A stretch of 6,270 nt of DNA, taken from Draconibacterium sp. GTDB taxonomy: Bacteria > Bacteroidota > Bacteroidia > Bacteroidales > Prolixibacteraceae. Under the pieces are notes generated by a model. That model saw only the letters and a program-made list of their open reading frames with translations. It did no database searches and had not been told where the DNA came from. The position numbers and the translations under genes were made by a program. The stretch spans positions 1-6,270 of the forward strand of contig WGCT01000349.1 in the NCBI GenBank assembly GCA_015493625.1, given 5' to 3'. Positions 1-6,152 of the stretch are shown here, one piece after another (within the stretch, counting starts at the first letter, position 1; the number at the start of each line of letters is the position of its first letter).

Positions 1-96
1 ATTAATAACTTTTCTATTCGCATATAATATAGTTTAATTATTAATAATCAGTTTTTTATGACTCTCCCACGGGGTGAGTAATAAACATGTTGTTTC

Positions 97-189
97 TCAA
101 TATACATCTTCTTTTGTGCCGGCTCGAATAAAACGATTAACTCTCGGCATCCAAGTTTTATCGGTATAAAATTCAGAATCAATATTCAT
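97..189 (-). CDS. small hypothetical ORF (30 aa) downstream of the symporter
   Basis: An ATG-started frame of 30 codons on the minus strand begins 24 bp after the symporter stop codon and ends with TGA. An in-frame TAA lies two codons before the ATG, so it cannot be extended upstream. The peptide is mixed-charge and soluble-looking (it contains WMPRVNRFIRAG) and has no signal peptide or membrane segment. I do not recognise it. No clear ribosome binding site precedes it. It could be a real small gene co-transcribed with the symporter, the remnant of a longer gene, or chance. Confidence is low because nothing but the open frame and its natural-looking composition supports it. Confidence 0.22.
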   Translation of the reverse strand: MNIDSEFYTDKTWMPRVNRFIRAGTKEDVY

Positions 190-213
190 GAATTAAGAAA
201 AATGACACATAAT

Positions 214-1587
214 TTATTTAGTTTTTGTTTTCTCTTTTAACCTCGTGAAATACTCTTTCGATGCCCGGCGAACATGTGGCGACAGGAGTATTGTTGTAAT
301 TACCGTTGGAAATGCCATTAACGCAAAAGAGATGTCAATCAGGCCAATAACATAACGAAGATTTGAAACTGCTCCAACAATTATAATAGCCACAAAAATA
401 TAGTTATAAATATTTTGGTATTTCGCTCCTGCCACAAAACCTAGGCATTTAACACCGTAATACGGAAATGCAAACATGGTTGACATGGAGAAAAAAACTA
501 CACAAATGGCAAGAATGTATTTGCCAAAAAATGGGATTGCCGAATCGAATGCCTGCGCGGTTAGTGTAATTCCGTCGGCACTGCTGTCTATCCAGGTGTT
601 GGTTATTATAATTGCGAGCGCGGTCATGGTACAAACAACAATTGTGTCGATAATAGGGCCGAGCATGGCAACCAATCCTTCGCGAATTGGTTCGCTTGTT
701 TTGGCCGCACCGTGTGCCATGGGAGCTGTTCCCAATCCAGCCTCATTCGAAAAAGCTGCACGCCGCACACCCACAACAATTATTGCGCCTAGCGAGCCTC
801 CCAACACTGCATCGCCTGTAAAAGCATCGTGCAATATGGTTTTAAAAGCCGGAATAATTTCTGTAACATTCGAAAAAATAATGTACAAAACGGTAACTGT
901 GTATACAATAATCATAAGCGGCACTACTCTTCCGGTTACGTTTCCTATCCGTTTTATTCCACCAATAACAACTATTCCAACCAGAATAGAAATAACTATT
1001 CCTGTAATTAAATCGGTTTGAAACGAAGCAGTAAAATTGTTTGGTATTAGCACCACATCGCGAATCATTTGCGTAAGTTGGTTGGCCTGAAAAAGTGGAG
1101 AAACGCCAATCATTCCCATAATTGAAAAGAAAATAGCAACAGGTTTCCAGTTTTTCCCGAGTCCTTCGGTTATAAAATACATAGGGCCACCCTGAATTTC
1201 TCCGGCCGAATCTTTTCCGCGAAACATAACCGCCAGTGAACAGGTGAAAAACTTGGTACTCACACCCAGCAGTGCCGAAATCCACATCCAGAAAATAGCC
1301 CCCGGTCCTCCCATTGTTATTGCCACTGCTACACCACTTACATTTCCCATTCCAACAGTGCCTGCAAGTGCTGTGGAAAGCGCCTGATAGTGGCGCAGTT
1401 GCCCCGGTTCGTTTGGGTTGTCGTATTTCCCGGTAAGTATTTGTATTGCATGGCCAAAATGCCGCAGTGGAGCAAGCCTTGAATAAATAAGAAAGTAAAA
1501 TCCACCGCCAAGCAGCAAAATTAATATTGGTGTGCCCCAAATTCCATCGGAAATTTTAATGATAAGTTCTCCTAAATTATTCAGCAT
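214..1587 (-). CDS. sodium:alanine/glycine symporter, AGCS family
   Basis: This is an inner-membrane amino-acid carrier that takes up alanine or glycine together with sodium. The 457-residue protein has the usual family length and about ten or eleven hydrophobic segments. Family landmarks are clear: ALAGTVGMGNVSGVA (about residues 74-88), where the glycine-rich turn contributes to sodium and substrate binding; the signature GGPGAIFWMW (93-102); a GGPMYF segment (about 133-138); and a conserved RRAAFSNEAGLGTAPMAHGA stretch in the middle. I start it at the ATG at 1587. The frame stays open to a TTG at 1605, but the ATG gives the usual short N-terminal lead before the first helix. It lies 88 bp downstream of the phosphatase-family gene on the same strand. 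I see no terminator in that gap, so read-through from the upstream genes is possible, and no strong promoter either. Alanine versus glycine preference cannot be read from the sequence. Family assignment is very secure. Confidence 0.96.
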   Translation of the reverse strand: MLNNLGELIIKISDGIWGTPILILLLGGGFYFLIYSRLAPLRHFGHAIQILTGKYDNPNEPGQLRHYQALSTALAGTVGMGNVSGVAVAITMGGPGAIFWMWISALLGVSTKFFTCSLAVMFRGKDSAGEIQGGPMYFITEGLGKNWKPVAIFFSIMGMIGVSPLFQANQLTQMIRDVVLIPNNFTASFQTDLITGIVISILVGIVVIGGIKRIGNVTGRVVPLMIIVYTVTVLYIIFSNVTEIIPAFKTILHDAFTGDAVLGGSLGAIIVVGVRRAAFSNEAGLGTAPMAHGAAKTSEPIREGLVAMLGPIIDTIVVCTMTALAIIITNTWIDSSADGITLTAQAFDSAIPFFGKYILAICVVFFSMSTMFAFPYYGVKCLGFVAGAKYQNIYNYIFVAIIIVGAVSNLRYVIGLIDISFALMAFPTVITTILLSPHVRRASKEYFTRLKEKTKTK

Positions 1588-1675
1588 TGAATAAAGGAAA
1601 TACAATTCGGCTAAAAAAACAAATTAATACATTGTGTAGGGAGTTTGACAGCTTGTAGGAACAGGAGTTTTGATA

Positions 1676-2509
1676 CTATTTCAACTCAATTTTTACAAAA
1701 ACGGGTAAATGATCTGAAGGGAAACGCTGCTCCTTCGAATTGGTTAAAACTGCATATTTTAAAACTTTTACACCTCCCTGAACAAAAATATAATCAATGC
1801 GTTTGTCGAGAGGTGCATTCCATTTAAAACCGTTAAATGTGCCCACTGGGCCGTAAGGTTCTGTTTCCGAAACTTCGCGGCTGTCGTTCATAAACCCTTT
1901 TATTAGCTGAATGGGTTCCGAGTCGGGAGTGAGATTAAAATCTCCGGAAAGAATAATTGGCAGTCCGCTATTTTTGCTTATCTCTTTTATTTTGTCGCGA
2001 ATTAGAAATGCCGATTTTTTACGAGCTTCATTGCCTTTATGATCGAAATGAGTGTTAAAAACCAGAAACTTTTTACCTGTCACTTTCGACTTAAATATTC
2101 CCCACGTAACAATACGGTTGCAAGCTGCATCCCAGCCCAAACCAGGTATGTCGCAATTCTCCGACAACCAGAAATGACCATGCTTTTCTAAAATAAACTT
2201 CGATTTTTTAAAGAAAATTGGAGCGAATTCTCCCTGTTTTTTACCATCGTCGCGACCAACACCAAACCATTCGAAACCCGGCATCGCTTTTTCAATATCG
2301 GTTATTTGCTCGTAAAGGGCTTCCTGCAATCCAAAAATATCGGTTTCATAAAAATTCAACAATCCGGTAACCATTGCACTTCTGTTAGGCCAGGCATTTA
2401 CACCGTCTGATAAATTACTGTACCTAATATTATAACTCACAATATTAATCTGTTGTGCAATAATAAAGGAAGGGAAAATCGATAAAAAGATAAGAAATAG
2501 ATGTTTCAT
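1676..2509 (-). CDS. secreted endonuclease/exonuclease/phosphatase family protein
   Basis: The 277-residue protein belongs to the metal-dependent endonuclease/exonuclease/phosphatase superfamily (DNase I, sphingomyelinase and inositol-phosphatase fold). An N-terminal signal peptide of about 18 residues ends FIIA-QQ, so it should be exported to the periplasm or beyond. The catalytic landmarks are in order: N27 in YNIRY, the metal ligand E63 in LQEA, H154 and D156 in NTHFDH, D190 and N192 in SGDFN, D239 in RIDYIF, and the final D266-H267 in SDHLPV. All expected active-site residues are present, so it should be active. Bacteroidota secreted members usually have just this length and the GVGRDDG-K block (about 83-90). 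Substrate is unknown: nucleic acid, phospholipid head group or sugar phosphate are all possible. It follows the esterase by 13 bp, which suggests one operon of exported hydrolases. The ATG at 2509 is chosen because it directly precedes the signal peptide. Confidence 0.93.
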   Translation of the reverse strand: MKHLFLIFLSIFPSFIIAQQINIVSYNIRYSNLSDGVNAWPNRSAMVTGLLNFYETDIFGLQEALYEQITDIEKAMPGFEWFGVGRDDGKKQGEFAPIFFKKSKFILEKHGHFWLSENCDIPGLGWDAACNRIVTWGIFKSKVTGKKFLVFNTHFDHKGNEARKKSAFLIRDKIKEISKNSGLPIILSGDFNLTPDSEPIQLIKGFMNDSREVSETEPYGPVGTFNGFKWNAPLDKRIDYIFVQGGVKVLKYAVLTNSKEQRFPSDHLPVFVKIELK

Positions 2510-2522
2510 AAAACTGATTTGG

Positions 2523-3533
2523 CTATTTATCCAACGTTTCAGGTTCTGCCATACATGGATTTATTTCGCTTTCATCGCTAAAGTTAGGTGCCGATACTGT
2601 TTGTTTGTTCCTATTGTCGTTTTCATCTTTAATAACGGTTTGGCGGTACGTTCCATCTCCCTTAATTACATATGTGTAACAAAAATCGACAATGTCGTCG
2701 AAATATCTTGTCATTGGTTCAACAGCCATTTCGTGCCCTGCGCCACAACGGGTGTATAACCAACACGGAACATCCAGTGCTCTTAGTTTTTTCGAAATTG
2801 TTAACGAGCCGTTTAATATCAGATATCCCGGACTTCCCTTTTTGCAATAATGATGTGGAGCAGTTCCATAAGGAACAAGTTTGTCGGCTGTGCCGTGAAA
2901 CAGCAATGAGGGGACAGCCGATTCGTCGTAAATAACTGTTGTATCGGGAATTGCGCCGGCCATACTAATTACTCCGGCATAAGCAACTGGCCCCGAATCG
3001 AGACCGTAACAATACGGGGGTTGATAAGCGGTATTCAACACTGTTTCGGCTCCGGCACTGCTGCCTGCTAAAATAATTTTTTGTGGATTGATGGCGAACT
3101 GTTCGCGGTGTTCTATCAGAAAAAAAGTGGCATCTTGAACATCTTCAACGGCAGCATAAAATGTGTTTAATTTATCGTTTGCCGGACAATCGCAACCAAA
3201 ACCTCCCGGTTTATCTTTCCGTGTTAACCGGTACGAAATCGATGCAACCACGTATCCGTAACCTGCAAGTCGGTTGCAAAAGTCCTTTACTCCTTGCATA
3301 TCTCTTGTTCCTTTACTAAAGCCACCTCCATGAACATAGATAATAGTGGCACGTTTCAACGCCGAATCGTAGTCGGGCATGTATATATCCAAATCGAGGT
3401 TCTCTCCGTCTTTGGTTGAATAGGTATACGTTTCGGTAATAATTTCGTCGAATGCCGATGTTGTATAACGATTTTGAGCAAAACCGCTAGTTATCGACAG
3501 TAGCAGTACAATAAAAAAAAGAATCTTTATCAT
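2523..3533 (-). CDS. secreted alpha/beta-hydrolase (carboxylesterase-like)
   Basis: This is a probable exported ester hydrolase of 336 residues. A signal peptide (MIKILFFIVLLLS, cleavage predicted after GFA near residue 19) leads into a single alpha/beta-hydrolase domain. The oxyanion-hole motif HGGGF is at 68-72, the nucleophile elbow GSSAG at 157-161 with Ser159, the acid Asp217 in GTADKLVP, and the catalytic His267 in GAGHEM. The complete triad and the HGGG motif point to the hormone-sensitive-lipase or carboxylesterase type. The last 40 or so residues are hydrophilic, rich in Asn, Asp and Glu, and probably a disordered tail. The protein has about nine cysteines, consistent with an extracytoplasmic location. 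The frame is open up to a GTG at 3602, but that start would lie inside the terminator hairpin and bury the signal peptide, so the ATG at 3533 is preferred. Substrate is not predictable; xylan or other polysaccharide acetyl esters and short-chain lipids are options. Confidence 0.9.
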   Translation of the reverse strand: MIKILFFIVLLLSITSGFAQNRYTTSAFDEIITETYTYSTKDGENLDLDIYMPDYDSALKRATIIYVHGGGFSKGTRDMQGVKDFCNRLAGYGYVVASISYRLTRKDKPGGFGCDCPANDKLNTFYAAVEDVQDATFFLIEHREQFAINPQKIILAGSSAGAETVLNTAYQPPYCYGLDSGPVAYAGVISMAGAIPDTTVIYDESAVPSLLFHGTADKLVPYGTAPHHYCKKGSPGYLILNGSLTISKKLRALDVPCWLYTRCGAGHEMAVEPMTRYFDDIVDFCYTYVIKGDGTYRQTVIKDENDNRNKQTVSAPNFSDESEINPCMAEPETLDK

Positions 3534-3568
3534 AAATATTTTTTCGACGAAGATAATTATAAATGAAT

Positions 3569-3608
3569 AAAAAAAGAAAGTGGAACCCAAAACGAGTTCC
3601 ACTTTTTT
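3569..3608. terminator. bidirectional intrinsic terminator or leader hairpin
   Basis: A perfect 10-bp inverted repeat, AAAGTGGAAC (3577-3586) and GTTCCACTTT (3596-3605), surrounds a 9-nt loop. It is followed by six T on the plus strand (3603-3608). Read on the minus strand it is followed by C and then seven T (3575-3569). The structure can therefore stop transcription in both directions. It sits about 35 bp upstream of the esterase start, so on the minus strand it either insulates that gene from upstream read-through or acts in the leader as an attenuator. Confidence 0.72.
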
Positions 3609-3867
3609 AATAAGACCATAAAAATCCCCTAGTTATTATCTTTATGATACCGATGGAAATCAATTCTTAAACCACAATTGTTGAATAGCTGTGTTTCAGG
3701 GACATATAAACTTGTGGAGAATAATTATGTTCCCATTACGGGACGGCTGTTTCGGTTGCGGACAAATGTGCTCAGATTGGGAAAAAAGAGATGCCCAAAA
3801 TCATCATGTTTCTAACGCTAATAGCCACTATTTTTATAAGTTTGGAAATAATTAAAAAATACCAATA
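3609..3867. other. intergenic region without a convincing gene
   Basis: This stretch carries no recognisable protein family, tRNA or repeat array. The only open frame of note is a 42-codon ATG-started frame on the plus strand (3727-3855). It encodes a peptide with three closely spaced cysteines (CFGCGQMC) and later two adjacent histidines. That spacing is suggestive of a metal site, but the frame has no ribosome binding site and may be chance. A short stem formed by TCCC and GGGA near 3732-3744 is too weak to call. Confidence 0.35.
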
Positions 3868-4121
3868 CTGAAAACATTAAGTTCTACTTTATTGTTCCTG
3901 TCAATTCTCTCTTTTGTAATGCCAACTTGTACATTAGTAACCAACAACTCTAAATTTATTTTTGTTGGATGAATGGAAGTTTGGCTTTGGCAAAAGTAAA
4001 ATCGACACTTGATAATAATCTTAATTTAAGATACAACGGAAAAGTTATTTTGAAGAATACATCGAAAGAAGATGTTTATACTTTTACCCCTAACGATTTT
4101 AAACTTGCTCAACCCACATAG
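3868..4121 (+). pseudogene. probable decayed small lipoprotein or secreted-protein gene
   Basis: Two adjoining plus-strand frames look like pieces of one gene. The first (3868-3972) would read as a lysine followed by a long hydrophobic run ending VMPTC, much like a lipoprotein signal peptide. Its expected start codon is CTG rather than ATG, and it ends at TGA. The second (ATG at 3969, stop TAG at 4119-4121, 50 residues) overlaps that stop as ATGA and continues with a natural-looking beta-strand-rich sequence (LRYNGKVILKNTS, then EDVYTFTPNDF). I do not recognise the product. The best reading is a short exported protein that lost its start codon and suffered a frameshift. Alternatively the second frame alone is a functional 50-residue gene lying 28 bp ahead of the DUF2797 gene. 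A minus-strand frame (about 3852-4025) is also open across part of it, so the coding strand is not certain. Confidence 0.33.
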
Positions 4122-4150
4122 TTTTTGGTTTGAGCATAAAAAGTGAGCAA
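4105..4150 (+). promoter_or_regulatory. competing inverted repeats up to the DUF2797 start codon
   Basis: The segment TTGCTCAA (4105-4112) can pair in two mutually exclusive ways. GCTCAA (4107-4112) pairs with TTGAGC (4130-4135). TTGCTCA (4105-4111) pairs with TGAGCAA (4144-4150), whose last A is the first base of the ATG. The first stem leaves the start region free and the second would mask it. No known riboswitch class is recognised. The stems are only 6 and 7 bp, so chance is a serious alternative. Confidence 0.25.
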
Positions 4151-4959
4151 TGCAATTTGAAGGCAACATATATAAAATGAGAACGGAATTGGCCGGGGAA
4201 GTAAAATACTTTTTACCGGTAGGCGAAAACAGTATTGATATGAATGCGCTGATTGGCAAAGAGATAACAATGAGTTTTTCGGGGCTAATCAACTGCATAT
4301 CATGTGGAAAGCGAACGAAAACCTCGTTCAATCAGGGGTTTTGCTATACCTGCCTGCAAACTGCACCCGAAGCTAGCGAAACAGTTATTCGACCGGAACT
4401 GTCGAAAGCGCAATTTGGAATTGCGCGCGATATGGAGTGGGCACAAAAGCACGACCTTGCCGACCACTATGTTTATCTCGCAGTTTCAAGCGAAACAAAA
4501 GTTGGAGTTACTCGAGCATCGCAAATACCTACCCGCTGGATTGACCAAGGGGCAAGTTTTGCTATTCTTTTGGCAAAAACGCCAAACCGGCACATTGCCG
4601 GAGTTATCGAGGTTCTTCTGAAAAACCATTTCACCGACAAAACAAACTGGCGGGCCATGCTAAAAAACGAAGTGGCACAAAATATTGATCTTAAAGCAGA
4701 AAAGGAGCGAGCAGTTCAGCTACTTCCGGCAGAGTTGAGAAAATACATAGTTTCCGACAATAAAATTACCGAGATTAACTATCCTGCTCTTCAGTTTCCG
4801 CAAAAAATAAAAAGTGCAGGATTCGATAAAACTCCTGAAATAAAAGGAGTTCTTAAAGGAATAAAAGGGCAATATCTTCTTTTCGAAAACGATGTGGTTC
4901 TTAACATTCGAAAACATAACGGCTACTTTTTGAAGATCTCATATACTCAACCTGATTAG
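4150..4959 (+). CDS. DUF2797 domain protein (zinc ribbon plus GIY-YIG-like core)
   Basis: The 269-residue protein matches the uncharacterised DUF2797 family over its whole length, from MQFEGNIYKMRTEL at the N-terminus. A four-cysteine cluster follows (C49, C52, C65, C68; CISC then SFNQGFCYTC), which should bind one zinc ion. The central block HYVYLAVSS-KVGVTR (106-122), then QIPTRWIDQGA (125-135), then an IEVLLK glutamate (E154) and DKTNWRAML (163-171), is the family hallmark. It also resembles the GIY-YIG/T5orf172 nuclease core (VYL for GIY, KVG for YIG, a following Arg, a distal Glu). That link is my inference. Other members, as I remember them, carry further cysteines between the ribbon and the VYLA block; here those positions appear as T78, S85 and D102. 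Function is unknown. The start is fixed by the conserved N-terminus. It lies just upstream of the methyltransferase but has a different base composition, so it is probably not part of that unit. Confidence 0.9.
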   Translation: MQFEGNIYKMRTELAGEVKYFLPVGENSIDMNALIGKEITMSFSGLINCISCGKRTKTSFNQGFCYTCLQTAPEASETVIRPELSKAQFGIARDMEWAQKHDLADHYVYLAVSSETKVGVTRASQIPTRWIDQGASFAILLAKTPNRHIAGVIEVLLKNHFTDKTNWRAMLKNEVAQNIDLKAEKERAVQLLPAELRKYIVSDNKITEINYPALQFPQKIKSAGFDKTPEIKGVLKGIKGQYLLFENDVVLNIRKHNGYFLKISYTQPD

Positions 4960-4992
4960 CTTTTTGGGGCTGGATATACATTGGAATTATGT

Positions 4993-5118
4993 ATGAGAAT
5001 ATTTTTTGTCAAGGTAATCAATTCGAGCAAAGTTGTAGTAATGCCCAATGTTGATAAGTTGAGACTTAATAAGTTGATGGAAATTACTAATTGTAATACT
5101 TTTGAAGAAATCAAATAA
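4993..5118 (+). CDS. small hypothetical ORF (41 aa) before the methyltransferase
   Basis: An ATG-started frame of 41 codons ends 10 bp before the methyltransferase start. It has a short hydrophobic beginning (MRIFFVKVI) and a mixed-charge second half ending NTFEEIK. I see no helix-turn-helix, so it does not look like a typical controller protein of restriction-modification systems. It is in the same frame as the DUF2797 gene, with only that gene's TAG and 33 bases between them. The best promoter candidate for the methyltransferase lies inside its 3' end, which argues that the frame may be a remnant or chance. I do not recognise it. Confidence 0.28.
   Translation: MRIFFVKVINSSKVVVMPNVDKLRLNKLMEITNCNTFEEIK
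5073..5104 (+). promoter_or_regulatory. candidate Bacteroidota promoter for the methyltransferase
   Basis: TACTTTTG (5097-5104) is an exact match to the Bacteroidota -7 consensus TAnnTTTG. GTTG (5073-5076), one mismatch from the -33 element TTTG, stands 20 bp upstream, the usual spacing. Transcription would begin near 5110, giving a leader of about 20 nt before the ATG at 5129. In AT-rich DNA such matches do occur by chance. Confidence 0.4.
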
Positions 5119-5128
5119 AAAGGAATGA

Positions 5129-6007
5129 ATGGAAATAAAAACAGATATATTTTTAGGAGACAGTAAGGAGATTTTAAAAACTATTCCGGATAATTCTGTC
5201 GATTTAATTATAACATCTCCACCTTATGCCGATCAAAGGAAAAACAGTTATGGAGGCATAAAACATAATGAATATGTAAATTGGTTTCTTCCAATATCAG
5301 AACAATTATTAAGAGTTCTAAAACCTACTGGGACTTTTATTCTAAATATCAAAGAGAAAGTTGTTAATGGAGAGCGAAGTACATATGTAATGGAACTAAT
5401 AATTGAAATGAGGAAGCAAGGTTGGTTATGGACAGAGGAATTTATTTGGCATAAAAAGAATAGTTATCCTGGTAAATGGCCAAATAGATTCCGTGATTCG
5501 TGGGAAAGATTGATACAGTTCAATAAAAATAAAAAGTTTAATATGTATCAAGAAGAGGTTATGGTTCCTATGGGTGATTGGGCAAAAAACAGACTTAAAA
5601 ACCTTAGCGATACTGATAAAAAGCGAGACGAATCAAAGGTTGGAAGTGGATTTGGTAAAAATATCTCAAATTGGTTAACAAGAGACAAAGCATATCCAAC
5701 TAATGTTTTACACTTAGCAACTGAATGTAACAATAAAAAACATAGTGCTGCTTTTCCCGAAAACCTTCCGGAATGGTTTATTAAGTTATTTACTAAATCT
5801 GGTGATACTGTTTTAGACCCTTTTATGGGCTCTGGAACAACAAATATAGTTTCTCAGAGAATGAATAGAAATTCAATAGGTATTGAAATAAATGAAGATT
5901 ATTACAATATGGTTGAGGGTATAATTAATTCTTCTAAATATGTTTTATTTGAACAAAAAGAAAAATATGGGAACATTAAAGAAACACGACATACAACGGT
6001 ACGTTGA
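5129..6007 (+). CDS. type II DNA methyltransferase, beta class (N4-cytosine or N6-adenine)
   Basis: This enzyme transfers a methyl group from S-adenosylmethionine to an exocyclic amino group of a base in a specific DNA site. The 292 residues show the circularly permuted beta order. The catalytic motif IV, TSPPY (29-33), comes first, followed by a VLKPTGTFILNI strand, a variable central part (about 110-200) that should include the target-recognition region, a motif-X-like FPENLPEWFIKLF (209-221), and last the SAM-binding motif I, DPFMGSGTT (230-238). SPPY is most common in N4-cytosine enzymes, but N6-adenine enzymes with it exist. All core motifs are intact, so the enzyme should be active. A purine-rich AAAAAGGAA sits just before the ATG. 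Its 3' end overlaps the endonuclease start by 41 bp, a typical coupling in restriction-modification operons. Sampled lines are about 30-32 % G+C against about 45 % in a sampled line of the DUF2797 gene, and arginine is often AGA, which suggests acquisition from elsewhere. Confidence 0.93.
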   Translation: MEIKTDIFLGDSKEILKTIPDNSVDLIITSPPYADQRKNSYGGIKHNEYVNWFLPISEQLLRVLKPTGTFILNIKEKVVNGERSTYVMELIIEMRKQGWLWTEEFIWHKKNSYPGKWPNRFRDSWERLIQFNKNKKFNMYQEEVMVPMGDWAKNRLKNLSDTDKKRDESKVGSGFGKNISNWLTRDKAYPTNVLHLATECNNKKHSAAFPENLPEWFIKLFTKSGDTVLDPFMGSGTTNIVSQRMNRNSIGIEINEDYYNMVEGIINSSKYVLFEQKEKYGNIKETRHTTVR

Positions 6008-6152
6008 AAATAATATTGGAACTTTTCACGAAAAAAGAATTGCAAGTCTTGATAATTTAAAATTATCAAAAATTTTAAAAAGAAAAAACCCATATTTATT
6101 TAAAGCAAAATATGTTTTAACAATACTCCGTTATAATCTCAAGCGGCAATAG
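5967..6152 (+). pseudogene. truncated type II restriction endonuclease, PmeII-like N-terminus
   Basis: The frame starts with ATG inside the methyltransferase 3' end and reads MGTLKKHDIQ, then GTFHEKRIASLDNLKL (18-33) and KRKNPYLFKAKYVLT (38-52). From memory this is the conserved N-terminus of the PmeII family of type II restriction endonucleases, in which the text after YVLT would continue through roughly 250 more residues. Here the match stops at about position 6122; only nine unrelated residues and a TAG follow. At that same place a minus-strand frame runs in from the right edge. The gene is therefore interrupted rather than merely short, and no catalytic motif remains in the window. Whether the rest of the gene lies beyond an inserted element cannot be seen. 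The family call depends on a short stretch recalled without a search, but its position directly overlapping a methyltransferase supports it strongly. Confidence 0.68.

Noticed and set aside
68..86. Imperfect inverted repeat CTCTCCC and GGGTGAG as a terminator for the symporter transcript
   Set aside because: The stem has a mismatch and a 3-nt loop, and the minus-strand sequence after it is A-rich rather than T-rich, so it does not fit an intrinsic terminator.
842..1540. Long minus-strand frame (232 codons) and the plus-strand 181-codon frame (476-1021) inside the symporter
   Set aside because: Both lie wholly within the well-supported symporter gene, have no family resemblance, and are shadow frames.
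1588..1675. Promoter for the symporter in the gap after the phosphatase-family gene
   Set aside because: The minus strand has TTAATTTG near the right place, but it lacks the invariant A of TAnnTTTG, and no -33 element is at the right distance.
3588..3602. GTG start at 3602 for the esterase
   Set aside because: It would start within the terminator hairpin and put 23 extra residues before a normal signal peptide.
3957..3964. TATTTTTG as a promoter for the second relic frame or the DUF2797 gene
   Set aside because: It matches the -7 consensus exactly, but no -33 element stands about 20 bp upstream, and the start codon at 3969 would be too close.
3852..4025. Minus-strand frame open for almost 60 codons
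   Set aside because: It has no suitable start codon with a leader and overlaps the better-looking plus-strand relic. It is kept only as a doubt about the coding strand.
4026..4331. Minus-strand 101-codon frame opposite the DUF2797 start
   Set aside because: It is antisense to a conserved family N-terminus and shows no domain, so it is a shadow frame.
5902..6093. Minus-strand 63-codon frame over the methyltransferase and endonuclease junction
   Set aside because: It is antisense to two supported genes in AT-rich DNA, and its Phe-rich composition is typical of a shadow frame.
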